64,000 nucleotides of DNA from assembly GCA_019638395.1 (NCBI GenBank), contig JAHBTX010000004.1, forward strand, positions 186,001 through 250,000. The letters run 5' to 3'. This stretch comes from Cyclobacteriaceae bacterium. Lineage in GTDB: Bacteria; Bacteroidota; Bacteroidia; Cytophagales; Cyclobacteriaceae. How positions within the stretch are numbered: position 1 is the first letter of the stretch; each line of letters opens with the position of its first letter. A program made the position numbers and the translations under genes. The notes beneath the pieces were generated by a model. The model was not told the DNA's origin. It worked only from the letters and a program-made list of their open reading frames with translations, and searched no databases. Positions 17,747-24,982 of this stretch are shown here, piece after piece.

Positions 17747-17768
17747 CGGTCTGTGAGGACACAGACCG
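17747..17768. repeat. REP-like palindrome 5, upstream of the transposase gene
   Basis: Arms CGGTCTGTG and CACAGACCG, loop AGGA; identical to copy 3. Confidence 0.9.
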
Positions 17769-17878
17769 AGGTTTGGATTTATTTTAATTTTTCTCTCTTT
17801 CAATGTTTTTCTCTCAATATTCTGTGTTCGCGGAGAACATCTGTCTTCAAAACCACTCTTATATCTTCCCAATGGTCT

Positions 17879-17898
17879 GGTCTGTGTCCTCACAGACC
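17879..17898. repeat. REP-like palindrome 6, at the edge of the heptamer array
   Basis: Arms GGTCTGTG and CACAGACC, loop TCCT (inverted relative to copy 5). It directly touches the first unit of the 7-bp array, and its left arm is preceded by a partial duplicate (GGTCT). Confidence 0.88.
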
Positions 17899-18043
17899 AT
17901 CTTACATCTTACATCTTACATCTTACATCTTACATCTTACATCTTACATCTTACATCTTACATCTTACATCTTACATCTTACATCTTACATCTTACATCT
18001 TACATCTTACATCTTACATCTTACATCTTGCATCTTACATCTT
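17898..18043. repeat. Heptanucleotide tandem array, about 21 units of CATCTTA
   Basis: 146 bp of uninterrupted CATCTTA units; one unit near the dinB end (18024-18030) reads CATCTTG. The array starts at REP copy 6 and ends inside dinB: the last codons of dinB (Lys-Met-stop) are made of array units. Seven is not a multiple of three, but the dinB stop is in the first unit met by a ribosome, so copy changes would not alter the protein. Confidence 0.95.
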
Positions 18044-19246
18044 CATCAAATCCTTCCTGATCTTGCCATTAAACACATTCATTTCCATGCGCACGCGTTT
18101 GCTTACACCCAGCGTGGTGGCGCGCACCAGTTTATCTACACCATGTTTATGTTTGATAATATCCATCGCTTCATACAGGTTTACATCTTCTTCGGTTTCG
18201 TCAAACAAACTTATTTGATGATTGCCCTGCACCAGGTTACTCAGACGTACACCCACCAGCCTGATCAGCATTCTGCGATTGTAGAGTTTATCGAACAGCT
18301 CTTGCACCACGCGTAAAATCACATGGTCGGAAGAAGTGTAGGGAATATGTACCTGCTTGGTTTCGGTATCGAAATTGGAATAGCGGATTTTTACCGTAAT
18401 GCATGATGTTAGCTTTTTCTGTTCGCGCAGTTGAAATGCCACCTTTTCTACCATCGCAATCAGAATAGACTTTAATCGCTTTACATCAATCGTGTCCTGA
18501 TCGAATGTCGATTCGGTTGAAATCGATTTTTGTTCGCTGTACGAAACCACGGGCGAGTCGTCCAAGCCGCGGGCTTTATTCCACAAACTCATGCCATTTT
18601 TACCAAACGCACTTACCAGAAAAGGCAGTGGCATTTCCCGTAAGGTAGCTACCGTGCGCACGCCCATGTCGTATAAGAAGGAGGCGGTCTGTTTTCCGAT
18701 CATCGGAATTTTATCAATGGCGAGCGGATCGAGAAACTGGTTTACCTGGTGTAATGGAATTTGTATTTGCGCCTGTGGTTTGTATTCGCCTGTGGCAACT
18801 TTGGATACTAATTTGTTTACCGATAGTGCCATGGAAATAGGCAGGTCGCTCTCTTTAATAATTTTTTTTTGTAGTTCGATGGCCCATTTATAAGTGCCTA
18901 CATAGCGATCCATGCCGGTGGCATCGATGTAAAATTCATCGATGGAAGATTTTTCGAAAGCCGGAGCTTTGTCGGCAATGATTTCAGTAACTAAATGCGA
19001 ATACTGACTGTAGGCTTCCATGTCGCCCGAAATCACTTTGGCATCGGGGCAAAGTTGCAACGCTAAATACATGGGCATGGCCGAGTGTACCCCAAATTTG
19101 CGGGCCTCATAACTGCAGGCTGCTACCACGCCTCTGCGGCTGCTACCGCCTACAATAAGCGGTAACCCTTTCAATTTTGGCTCTTTTTTGCGCTCTACGG
19201 CAACAAAAAAGGCATCCAGATCTAAGTGTATAATGCTCTTCTCCAC
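18035..19246 (-). CDS. dinB: DNA polymerase IV (DinB, Y-family)
   Basis: Translesion polymerase of 403 residues. The palm carries the metal aspartates in IHLDLDAFF (near residue 10) and the acidic pair in SSIDEFYID (near 102). The Bacteroidota-type signature GGSSRRGVVAACSYEARKFG lies at about 33-52. A C-terminal little-finger domain is present; no clear beta-clamp QL.LF box is seen, though HQISLFDE near residue 350 could serve. The final residues DLMKM run into the heptamer array. An overlapping set of palindromes lies 9 bp upstream of the start. The dnaE-type polymerase gene is downstream on the same strand but separated by 1.1 kb of REP/RAYT DNA. Confidence 0.94.
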   Translation of the reverse strand: MEKSIIHLDLDAFFVAVERKKEPKLKGLPLIVGGSSRRGVVAACSYEARKFGVHSAMPMYLALQLCPDAKVISGDMEAYSQYSHLVTEIIADKAPAFEKSSIDEFYIDATGMDRYVGTYKWAIELQKKIIKESDLPISMALSVNKLVSKVATGEYKPQAQIQIPLHQVNQFLDPLAIDKIPMIGKQTASFLYDMGVRTVATLREMPLPFLVSAFGKNGMSLWNKARGLDDSPVVSYSEQKSISTESTFDQDTIDVKRLKSILIAMVEKVAFQLREQKKLTSCITVKIRYSNFDTETKQVHIPYTSSDHVILRVVQELFDKLYNRRMLIRLVGVRLSNLVQGNHQISLFDETEEDVNLYEAMDIIKHKHGVDKLVRATTLGVSKRVRMEMNVFNGKIRKDLMKM

Positions 19247-19254
19247 AGAACAAT

Positions 19255-19284
19255 AATACTAAATTTTTTAGTATTAACTAATAC
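19255..19284. promoter_or_regulatory. Overlapping palindromes upstream of dinB, candidate operator
   Basis: Perfect 9-bp arms AATACTAAA and TTTAGTATT with a 3-nt spacer (19255-19275) overlap a second palindrome GTATTAACTAATAC (19271-19284). All halves share TAGTAtTA/TAATACTA. Position 9 bp before the dinB start is that of a repressor site. Which regulator binds is unknown. Confidence 0.55.
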
Positions 19285-19323
19285 CTGTGGGTAACTGAGC
19301 AGAAAAATTTAGGGTTCTGAAAA

Positions 19324-19743
19324 TCAGTATGGCTGGTAATTTTTACTGGTAGCTTTTAGAGCAGGCTGGATATCGGCCGGTTTAATGGCTGCGGCATTGT
19401 TCCCCCAGGTATTACATATATAGTTGAGTACATCGGCAGTTTCCTGATCGGAAAGTGAAAAGCCCGTCATTTCTCCGTTATAATCTGTTCCGTTAACCTT
19501 CATTTCTCCGCGTACACCCTGCAACACTACTTTCACTAATCGGTTTTTATCAGCCAAATAGTCGGCCTTGGCTAATGGTGGAAACACACCCGCCAAGCCT
19601 TCACCTTCGGCCATGTGGCAGGTAATACATTGGGCTTCGTAAATACTTTTACCGCGTTCCATGCTGGCTTTCAGATCAAAGGTTTGATCGAACGAAAAAA
19701 AGAATGGTGTCAGTAATAGAAATATAATTAGCGTTCGCTTCAT
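19324..19743 (-). CDS. Periplasmic c-type cytochrome (single haem)
   Basis: Class I cytochrome c of 139 residues. A signal peptide lies at about 1-19 (MKRTLIIFLLLTPFFFS). The haem-binding motif is CITCH at 39-43, and the distal methionine is probably M in GEMTGFSLSD near 105. The start MKRTLII at 19743 is preferred over the longer frame because the signal peptide begins there. The domain is like those of nitrite/copper or cbb3-associated cytochromes (FPPLAKADYL motif). No oxidase or dehydrogenase gene is adjacent, so its redox partner cannot be told. Single gene, running toward dinB on the same strand. Confidence 0.85.
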   Translation of the reverse strand: MKRTLIIFLLLTPFFFSFDQTFDLKASMERGKSIYEAQCITCHMAEGEGLAGVFPPLAKADYLADKNRLVKVVLQGVRGEMKVNGTDYNGEMTGFSLSDQETADVLNYICNTWGNNAAAIKPADIQPALKATSKNYQPY

Positions 19744-19802
19744 GATCAGTTTAGTTAATGCATCCACCAAACAATATACCGTAATAGAAAATCAGGTACG
19801 GT

Positions 19803-19840
19803 ATAAAAATATCAAAGTCACCTGATTTGCAAGTGACTTT
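19803..19840 (-). terminator. Probable terminator of the tRNA-Leu transcript
   Basis: On the minus strand AAAGTCAC and GTGACTTT (19833-19840 with 19814-19821) form an 8-bp stem with an 11-nt loop, followed by GATATTTTTAT. A competing 9-bp pairing AAATCAGGT / ACCTGATTT (19789-19797 with 19820-19828) overlaps it. Confidence 0.45.
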
Positions 19841-19849
19841 AATAATTAA

Positions 19850-19894
19850 GTACCGAAGGCGCCCCGATAATTATTGGGAGAACCCGCAGATCTT
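19850..19894 (-). pseudogene. Fragment of a tRNA-Leu 3' end
   Basis: GTACCGAAGGCG at 19850-19861 repeats exactly the 3' end of the neighbouring tRNA-Leu (19898-19909), and GAACCCGCAGATCTT at 19880-19894 repeats 14 of 15 bases of its T-arm region (19916-19930). Between them the fragment has 12 extra bases, so it cannot fold as a tRNA. It is either a decayed duplicate or a remnant of an integration site. Confidence 0.6.
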
Positions 19895-19898
19895 TTTG

Positions 19899-19980
19899 TA
19901 CCGAAGGCGGGACTCGAACCCGCACATCTTGCGACACACGCCCCTGAAACGTGCGTGTCTACCAATTCCACCACTTCGGC
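19899..19980 (-). tRNA. tRNA-Leu, anticodon CAG
   Basis: 82-nt class II tRNA. Acceptor GCCGAAG pairs with CTTCGGT (one G-T), discriminator A. The D-loop has AATTGGTAGAC, the anticodon loop TTCAGGG gives CAG, a long variable arm follows, and the T-loop is GTTCGAGTC. CCA is not encoded. A second tRNA-Leu lies 56 bp upstream on the same strand. Confidence 0.93.
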
Positions 19981-20007
19981 ATTGTAAGTTTATCAACCTT
20001 CACCGTT

Positions 20008-20028
20008 CCCCACTCCTATGGAGAGGGG
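20008..20028. repeat. Short hairpin between the two tRNA-Leu genes
   Basis: CCCC-A-CTCC and GGAG-A-GGGG pair around TAT with one A-A mismatch. It is a likely processing or spacer hairpin in the tRNA transcript; no T-run follows on either strand. Confidence 0.5.
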
Positions 20029-20036
20029 TTAGGTTG

Positions 20037-20118
20037 TGCCCAGGACTGGACTCGAACCAGCACACCTTGCGGCACTACCCCCTCAAAGTAGCGTGTCTAC
20101 CAATTTCACCACCTGGGC
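20037..20118 (-). tRNA. tRNA-Leu, anticodon GAG
   Basis: 82-nt class II tRNA. Acceptor GCCCAGG pairs with CCTGGGC, discriminator A. The anticodon loop TTGAGGG gives GAG. The variable arm has the TGCCGCAAGG stem-loop and the T-loop is GTTCGAGTC. CCA not encoded. With the CAG tRNA downstream it forms a small leucine tRNA cluster, probably one transcript. Confidence 0.93.
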
Positions 20119-20212
20119 TTTAAATCATTTTAACCAGGTTAATAGAAACAGATCGACCGGGTTAAATGAGGGACGGCAAAAGTAAAAAGGTTTTGGAATT
20201 TTACCAATGCAC

Positions 20213-20668
20213 TTAGCGGACTGCTTCCGGCACCTTTTTACCCGGAATTTTTCGTTGCAGGTAGTGCACCAACTTTTCGTATTCGGTGTGTTCTTTTTGC
20301 CCGATGGCTATGCGCAAGTGGTTATCGCACTGTATTTCAAGTTCTTTAAACACAGAATTTTTACCGGTTTTTACAACATGCTCGCGCCAGCTTATAATTT
20401 GTTTAATGTTATAGCTATGTGTTCTTTTTAATACTGGGTACGTAAGCTCTAATTGGTTATTACCAACCCGAATTATCTTATACCGGATAAAAATGCGGTA
20501 CAAAACAAAAATGGCAAGGGGTATAAGTATAGCGACTATGGCCAGGTTATACCAGGCATACACGTTTTGTATAACAGCCATTACATTAAGCCCAAGCACA
20601 ATAAATGTAAGGAGCAAAAAAAGCACAAACGAGATTAAAGTTTGGGAACGGGGTTTGGAAACTATCAC
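20213..20668 (-). CDS. Small membrane protein with PH-like cytoplasmic domain, unknown function
   Basis: 151 residues. Two transmembrane helices at about 10-30 and 40-60 are separated by a very short loop. A soluble part of about 85 residues follows with alternating strands (KIIRVGNNQLELTYPVLK, then ELEIQCDNHLRIAIG), resembling bacterial PH/YdbS-like domains. No enzyme motif. It is placed between tRNA-Leu and tRNA-Thr genes on the same strand, so may be co-transcribed with tRNA genes. The function is unknown and the PH-like assignment is by general pattern only. Confidence 0.65.
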   Translation of the reverse strand: MIVSKPRSQTLISFVLFLLLTFIVLGLNVMAVIQNVYAWYNLAIVAILIPLAIFVLYRIFIRYKIIRVGNNQLELTYPVLKRTHSYNIKQIISWREHVVKTGKNSVFKELEIQCDNHLRIAIGQKEHTEYEKLVHYLQRKIPGKKVPEAVR

Positions 20669-20688
20669 AACAGATTTAATAAATTAAG

Positions 20689-20760
<72 letters not shown>

Positions 20761-20817
20761 AATTACAGTCAAAAGTAAAATTAAAATTATTGACAAAAAG
20801 CATATCTTGGCGAAGCA

Positions 20818-21252
20818 ATGCTTTCGAAGAAGTGTAAATACGCCATCCATGCGCTTGTGTACTTAGCTGAACGCTATCAGCAAGGGCCCGTTCATATTCA
20901 GGAAATAGCCGAACGACAACACATACCTAAAAAATTTCTTGAAGCCATTTTACTTGAGCTCCGCAATGCAAAGGTGCTCAACAGCAAGAAGGGCAAAGGT
21001 GGTGGCTACTACCTCTTTAAAAAACCCGAAGATGTAAACCTGATTGAAATTATCCGGTTGATGGATGGTGCCATTGCCATGCTGCCTTGTGTATCGCTTA
21101 ATTATTACGAACCCTGCGAAGAGTGCCGCGATGAAAAAACCTGCGGTATTCGCGATAGTTTTTTAGGCGTGCGCGATGAAACATTAAAAATTTTACGAGA
21201 AAGTACCCTCGCCAAAATTGTAAAACGCGAAAAGGCACTGAGTAAAAAATAA
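20818..21252 (+). CDS. Rrf2-family transcriptional regulator, four cysteines
   Basis: 144 residues with an N-terminal winged helix (MLSKKCKYAIHALVYLAE, recognition region HIPKKFLEAILLELRNA, wing KGKGGGYYL). The sensing region holds C91, C100, C103 and C109 (LPCVSL, EPCEECRDEKTC), the place where IscR/NsrR-type members bind an iron-sulfur cluster. The spacing differs from classical IscR, so redox or metal sensing is inferred only. It lies 64 bp before a peroxiredoxin gene on the same strand, with an inverted repeat at the peroxiredoxin promoter, suggesting that it controls that gene and perhaps itself. Confidence 0.87.
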   Translation: MLSKKCKYAIHALVYLAERYQQGPVHIQEIAERQHIPKKFLEAILLELRNAKVLNSKKGKGGGYYLFKKPEDVNLIEIIRLMDGAIAMLPCVSLNYYEPCEECRDEKTCGIRDSFLGVRDETLKILRESTLAKIVKREKALSKK

Positions 21253-21263
21253 TTTTATTTAAT

Positions 21264-21294
21264 GTCTATTAAATCTATAGACTTATTATATTTG
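21264..21294 (+). promoter_or_regulatory. Promoter and candidate Rrf2 operator before the peroxiredoxin gene
   Basis: TATATTTG at 21287-21294 fits the Bacteroidota -7 element TAnnTTTG, 22 bp before the start codon. Directly upstream, GTCTAT and ATAGAC form a 6-bp inverted repeat with 7-nt spacer (21264-21282), at the -33 position. No TTG is seen at -33, consistent with a regulated promoter. Confidence 0.5.
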
Positions 21295-21316
21295 AAACTA
21301 TTAAAACCCTTAAACT

Positions 21317-21952
21317 ATGTCAATTCGATTAGGCGATATCGCTCCAGATTTCAAAGCAGATACAACGGAGGGCTCTATTCAATTCCATCAATGGTTGGGT
21401 AATAGTTGGGGAGTTTTGTTCTCGCACCCAGCTGATTTTACGCCCGTATGCACAACCGAATTGGGAGCCGTAGCCAAGCTACGTTCGGAATTTGACAAAC
21501 GCAATGTAAAGGTGGTGGCCTTAAGTGCCGATCCGTTAGAATCGCACACAAAGTGGATTGGCGATATAAACGAAACGCAACAAACAGTGGTAAACTTTCC
21601 ATTGATTGCCGACCCGGAGTTTAAAGTAGCCAATCTGTACGATATGATTCACCCACAGGTAAGCGATAAATTTACGGTACGTTCGGTCTTTGTAATTGGG
21701 CCCGATAAGAAAGTAAAACTTACTATTACGTACCCGGCATCAACAGGCAGAAACTTCGATGAAATTTTGAGGGTGATTGATAGCCTGCAGTTAACAGCCG
21801 GCTACAGCGTGGCCACACCGGCAAACTGGAAACACGGTGAGGATGTTATAATTACAGCGGCAGTAAAAGATGATGATATTCCAGGTAAATTTCCGAAAGG
21901 CCATACCCGCATTAAACCTTACTTGCGCACCACTCCGCAACCTAATGTTTAA
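21317..21952 (+). CDS. Peroxiredoxin, 1-Cys Prx6 type
   Basis: Thiol peroxidase that reduces hydrogen peroxide and alkyl hydroperoxides. 211 residues, the length of the Prx6 group. The peroxidatic cysteine is C45 in HPADFTPVCTTELG; no second cysteine is present, so it is a 1-Cys enzyme needing an external reductant. The family's C-terminal region with KGHTRIKPYLRTTPQ is intact. It has its own promoter-like sequence and lies just behind the Rrf2 regulator. The context suggests oxidative or thiol stress defence. Confidence 0.93.
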   Translation: MSIRLGDIAPDFKADTTEGSIQFHQWLGNSWGVLFSHPADFTPVCTTELGAVAKLRSEFDKRNVKVVALSADPLESHTKWIGDINETQQTVVNFPLIADPEFKVANLYDMIHPQVSDKFTVRSVFVIGPDKKVKLTITYPASTGRNFDEILRVIDSLQLTAGYSVATPANWKHGEDVIITAAVKDDDIPGKFPKGHTRIKPYLRTTPQPNV

Positions 21953-22056
21953 CCTTATGCAACAAGAGATTTTGAAGTTGTTGAGCGTAATACTTCTATT
22001 CTAAAAGGAATGAATGAGTTTGTTTTTGCTTATTAAGCAAGGGTAGCAATTATTTT

Positions 22057-24759
22057 TTAAAACCGAACTGAAAGGGAGCCTCGGTATTCCTTATTGGTAA
22101 ATTTGATTACATAATAATAGACACCAGCAGGTTGATTGCGTGCATACCACCTAAATTTTCGGTCGTAACTTTCATATACTGGTTTGCCCCACCTGTTAAA
22201 AACTTTAACCCACTCAAAACGGCCTTGGCAATTATCGGGTGGAAAGGCTACCCCGGCATCCGGGTTTTGATCCGGATCAGAAATTAACGGATCAATTCCT
22301 TCCACAGCAAAGTAATCATTATAGCCATCGTTATTAGGTGTAAATACGTTGGGTGGTGTAAAATCTTTTTCAAAACCTATATTGTCTTTTAGGTTAATAA
22401 GTATGAGTACCGTATCGGCTTTTGTACTGAAGCACCGGTTATCGCTTACGCGAAAAGTGAACTTATAATTATTGTCAAAAAGTCCATTGCGAAATACACT
22501 GCAATCGGGTGTCCAGGTAAAAGTGGTTTGTACCGGCCCTACATTTTGCACCGGTGTAAATACATAACCTTCGGGTTTTATATTTCCACTGGCATTTATC
22601 AGTTGCAGTGTTAGCAAATCTGGTTCGGGCAATATATCGGCATCGGTTCCGGTTAGGGTTAGCAAAATAGTGTTGCCGGTTTGGTATGTAAGGGTTTGTT
22701 CATTAACGGTTTCATTTTCGTTTTGAATTGTAAGGAGTGGTTTTGCATTTAAGGGTGGTAAAATTTTTACCTGCACATCCACGGTATCGGCTTTGTAGAT
22801 CCGGCATTTATTAGTTGCGTCTTTTACTACGAATGTAAATACCACGGTGCTGTGCTTATTCAAATCAAAATTTGCACATCGAATATCCCAATTAAATAGC
22901 GAGCTGATGCTGCCATTACCACTTGCAGCAGCAAAGGTGGCTCCATAAAACTCCAGCGAATCTCTTTTTACAACATCCAGTGTTAAAAAATCATGATCAA
23001 CCAAATCGGTACCTGTAACGGTGAAGGTAAGCGATTCATTTATTCTGCGCTGAATATTGAGTACGGTGCGTTCATTCGGATTGGGAGTAAGGTCGGTATC
23101 AATTACCGGATCGGCATTGCCGGGTAGTATAACCTGAAATTTGAAAGTAACGGATGTAAGTGCATTGTTATCGCATATGTCTTTATCGTTTACCAGAATT
23201 TTCACTTCAAAAAAGGTACGATTGGTAAAATCAAAAATATTACAAAAAGCATCCCAACGGATTTTGCCGGTAAGTTTTCCATTTATACGTGGCTCGTTTA
23301 TGGTAACGGTAAATCCGGCATCGGCCAACACAAAACCATCGGTGGTAATAAAGGGAATCAGTTCATCATTTTCATCATCGCGTATTTCAAAATCGGCTTC
23401 GTACACTGCGCCTTCCAAAAGTGTAACCTGTGTAACGGGTAAGGTGGGTTTTACAAAATACGGAGCGGAGTTGAATGGTGGTTGGGTGTTTACAATTACT
23501 TTTAAGGTGTCTGTTAAGGGTAAACTACAGGCGTCATCAAACGCAATGATGCCAATCTGGTAAGGACCATCGATAAACGGGCATTGCGGAAAGCAAATTC
23601 TAAAATCGCGCGTGCTGCCATTGGTAAGCAGAGCAGTAGTTACTTCCGGTAAAATTGAACTAATATCTTTTCTGAAATTGAGCGGCACAACCCGAATGGA
23701 TACGCGCTCTGAAAAATTTGTTTCAAGTTTACTGGCATCCGGATCGCTTACGCGTACATCAATGCATCGATCGGCATTGGTAACAGTATTGCTAAATGAA
23801 ACCGACATATTCTCTGCATATATAAACGCTGCATCGGTAAGTTTTTTTCCGGTAATGGCTGGTGGTTCGGCTTGCGGGCAGGCATCTACTACCAGCATTT
23901 GAAAATCGCGCCTGCTCTCACCAATTTTTTCACCATTGCGGAACTCATCAATCTTTACAGCAAAAACAAATAGCCCTTGTGTGCGGGGTGTAGCTGTTAA
24001 TAAACCTTCTTTACTAATGCGCAGATCGGGTTGGCCATTTATTATATTAGTGAGGCTGTAACCTGGGCGCCACACTACGGGCGGATAAGGGCCTGCTGAA
24101 ACCGGAGGTAGTGCATCGGCTGTTGTGGTATTAAGCGGAGTAGTAATGGAATACACCAACGAGTCGCCATCATCATCAACTCCGGCAAAGTCAACATAAT
24201 AAGGTCTGAAAGGGCAGGCAAAATCATTAAGTGGAGGAAACAACCGGGGCGAAGAATTGCGAAAAGGTTCACCATTTTTTACTACCGGAGGAAATTCAAG
24301 GTAAAAAGTTTGTCCTGCAGAAATGTTAGCGCCACCAGGCACCTGGCTGAAAATGTTGGTAATGCTGTAATTACGGCAGCATCTTTCCCATACTACAAAA
24401 TAACCTAGCGGATCGTTAAACTGAGCAGGTGATAGCGTAATAACGCTGGTATATAAAAGCTTACTGGTTACGATTTCGCCTTTAGAGCACTCGGGTTGTG
24501 TATAGGGCACATTGGTTTCATCTACGCGGGCTAGTGTAACTGTACTCATTAATACTTTGTCGCGCTTGCGAAAAATGGAAACTGTAGCCGAGGGATCTTT
24601 GGCACCGGGGGCACCATTTAGCTGATCAAAATAAATAATCAGGTTTAGCCGATACTGATTTCCGGAAATATGAATCAATTCAAATTCGCCACCCACAATG
24701 TGCGAGGCAAATACCGGAAACACGATTAACAATAAAAGTGTGAGTAGAATCTTTCTCAT
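22057..24759 (-). CDS. Large secreted protein with gliding-motility/T9SS type B C-terminal domain (CHU_C)
   Basis: About 900 residues with a signal peptide (MRKILLTLLLLIVFPVFA). After the mature start SHIVGGEFEL the protein is a series of beta-sandwich-like modules, each with aromatic and PDLLTL-type strands. The last about 90 residues have the CHU_C pattern: TPPNVFTPNNDGYNDYF, then FNRWGKPVYES and PAGVYYYVIKF. That domain directs export through the type IX system. The start MRKILL (24759) is preferred over a slightly longer frame. It is an isolated gene facing the peroxiredoxin gene. Likely a surface adhesin-like protein; the ligand is unknown. Confidence 0.85.
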   Translation of the reverse strand: MRKILLTLLLLIVFPVFASHIVGGEFELIHISGNQYRLNLIIYFDQLNGAPGAKDPSATVSIFRKRDKVLMSTVTLARVDETNVPYTQPECSKGEIVTSKLLYTSVITLSPAQFNDPLGYFVVWERCCRNYSITNIFSQVPGGANISAGQTFYLEFPPVVKNGEPFRNSSPRLFPPLNDFACPFRPYYVDFAGVDDDGDSLVYSITTPLNTTTADALPPVSAGPYPPVVWRPGYSLTNIINGQPDLRISKEGLLTATPRTQGLFVFAVKIDEFRNGEKIGESRRDFQMLVVDACPQAEPPAITGKKLTDAAFIYAENMSVSFSNTVTNADRCIDVRVSDPDASKLETNFSERVSIRVVPLNFRKDISSILPEVTTALLTNGSTRDFRICFPQCPFIDGPYQIGIIAFDDACSLPLTDTLKVIVNTQPPFNSAPYFVKPTLPVTQVTLLEGAVYEADFEIRDDENDELIPFITTDGFVLADAGFTVTINEPRINGKLTGKIRWDAFCNIFDFTNRTFFEVKILVNDKDICDNNALTSVTFKFQVILPGNADPVIDTDLTPNPNERTVLNIQRRINESLTFTVTGTDLVDHDFLTLDVVKRDSLEFYGATFAAASGNGSISSLFNWDIRCANFDLNKHSTVVFTFVVKDATNKCRIYKADTVDVQVKILPPLNAKPLLTIQNENETVNEQTLTYQTGNTILLTLTGTDADILPEPDLLTLQLINASGNIKPEGYVFTPVQNVGPVQTTFTWTPDCSVFRNGLFDNNYKFTFRVSDNRCFSTKADTVLILINLKDNIGFEKDFTPPNVFTPNNDGYNDYFAVEGIDPLISDPDQNPDAGVAFPPDNCQGRFEWVKVFNRWGKPVYESYDRKFRWYARNQPAGVYYYVIKFTNKEYRGSLSVRF

Positions 24760-24858
24760 ACAAACCAACTGCGTACGAAAGGTAGCGAATTTAAGCGGCT
24801 GCTAAAACCGTCTATTCTTGTAATTTCGCACTCTATTTTGGAACGATTAGATGATGAA

Positions 24859-24978
24859 ATGAGCATAAACGGATATTTACCCAACGGTTTATTAATTCCG
24901 CAATACTTGTTGGTGGCAGTACTCTTGGTATGCGAATTCCTCCCGATGGTTATCGGGTTGGCCATAAAAAAATTATGA
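24859..24978 (+). CDS. Small membrane ORF, 39 aa, directly before rlmD
   Basis: ATG at 24859, TGA at 24976; MSINGYLPNGLLIPQYLL, then VAVLLVCEFLPMVIGLAIKKL. About 28 central residues are hydrophobic, consistent with one transmembrane helix ending in a basic tail. It ends 4 bp before the rlmD start, so translational coupling is possible. A TAATTTCG element (24821-24828) lies upstream. No family recognised, and the opposite strand is also open here, so it may be chance. Confidence 0.35.
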   Translation: MSINGYLPNGLLIPQYLLVAVLLVCEFLPMVIGLAIKKL

Positions 24979-24982
24979 GCAC

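Larger units (their letters stand above)
16923..17898. mobile_element. REP/RAYT element: transposase gene with six flanking palindromes
   Basis: A REP-associated tyrosine transposase gene (17166-17723) is bracketed by six copies of an imperfect family of palindromes with core GTCTGTG / CACAGAC and a short loop. Four lie downstream (16923, 16970, 17034, 17137) and two upstream (17747, 17879) of the gene. Loop orientation alternates (AGGA at 17034 and 17747; TCCT at 17137 and 17879), giving head-on pairs as in BIMEs. The unit separates dinB from the dnaE-type gene. Confidence 0.75.

Noticed and set aside
17898-18043. CRISPR array
   Set aside because: The units are 7 bp with no spacers and there are no cas genes.
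17753-18316. 187-residue and 85-residue plus-strand ORFs with repeated YILHLTS
   Set aside because: They are translations of the 7-bp array and run antisense to dinB; repeat of 7 gives a long open frame by chance.
23141-23563. 140-residue ORF opposite the CHU_C gene
   Set aside because: Shadow frame of a long well-supported ORF.
24756-24965. 69-residue minus-strand ORF between the CHU_C gene and rlmD
   Set aside because: No family features; the plus-strand small ORF in the same place has a membrane helix and lies next to rlmD, so is the more likely of the two.
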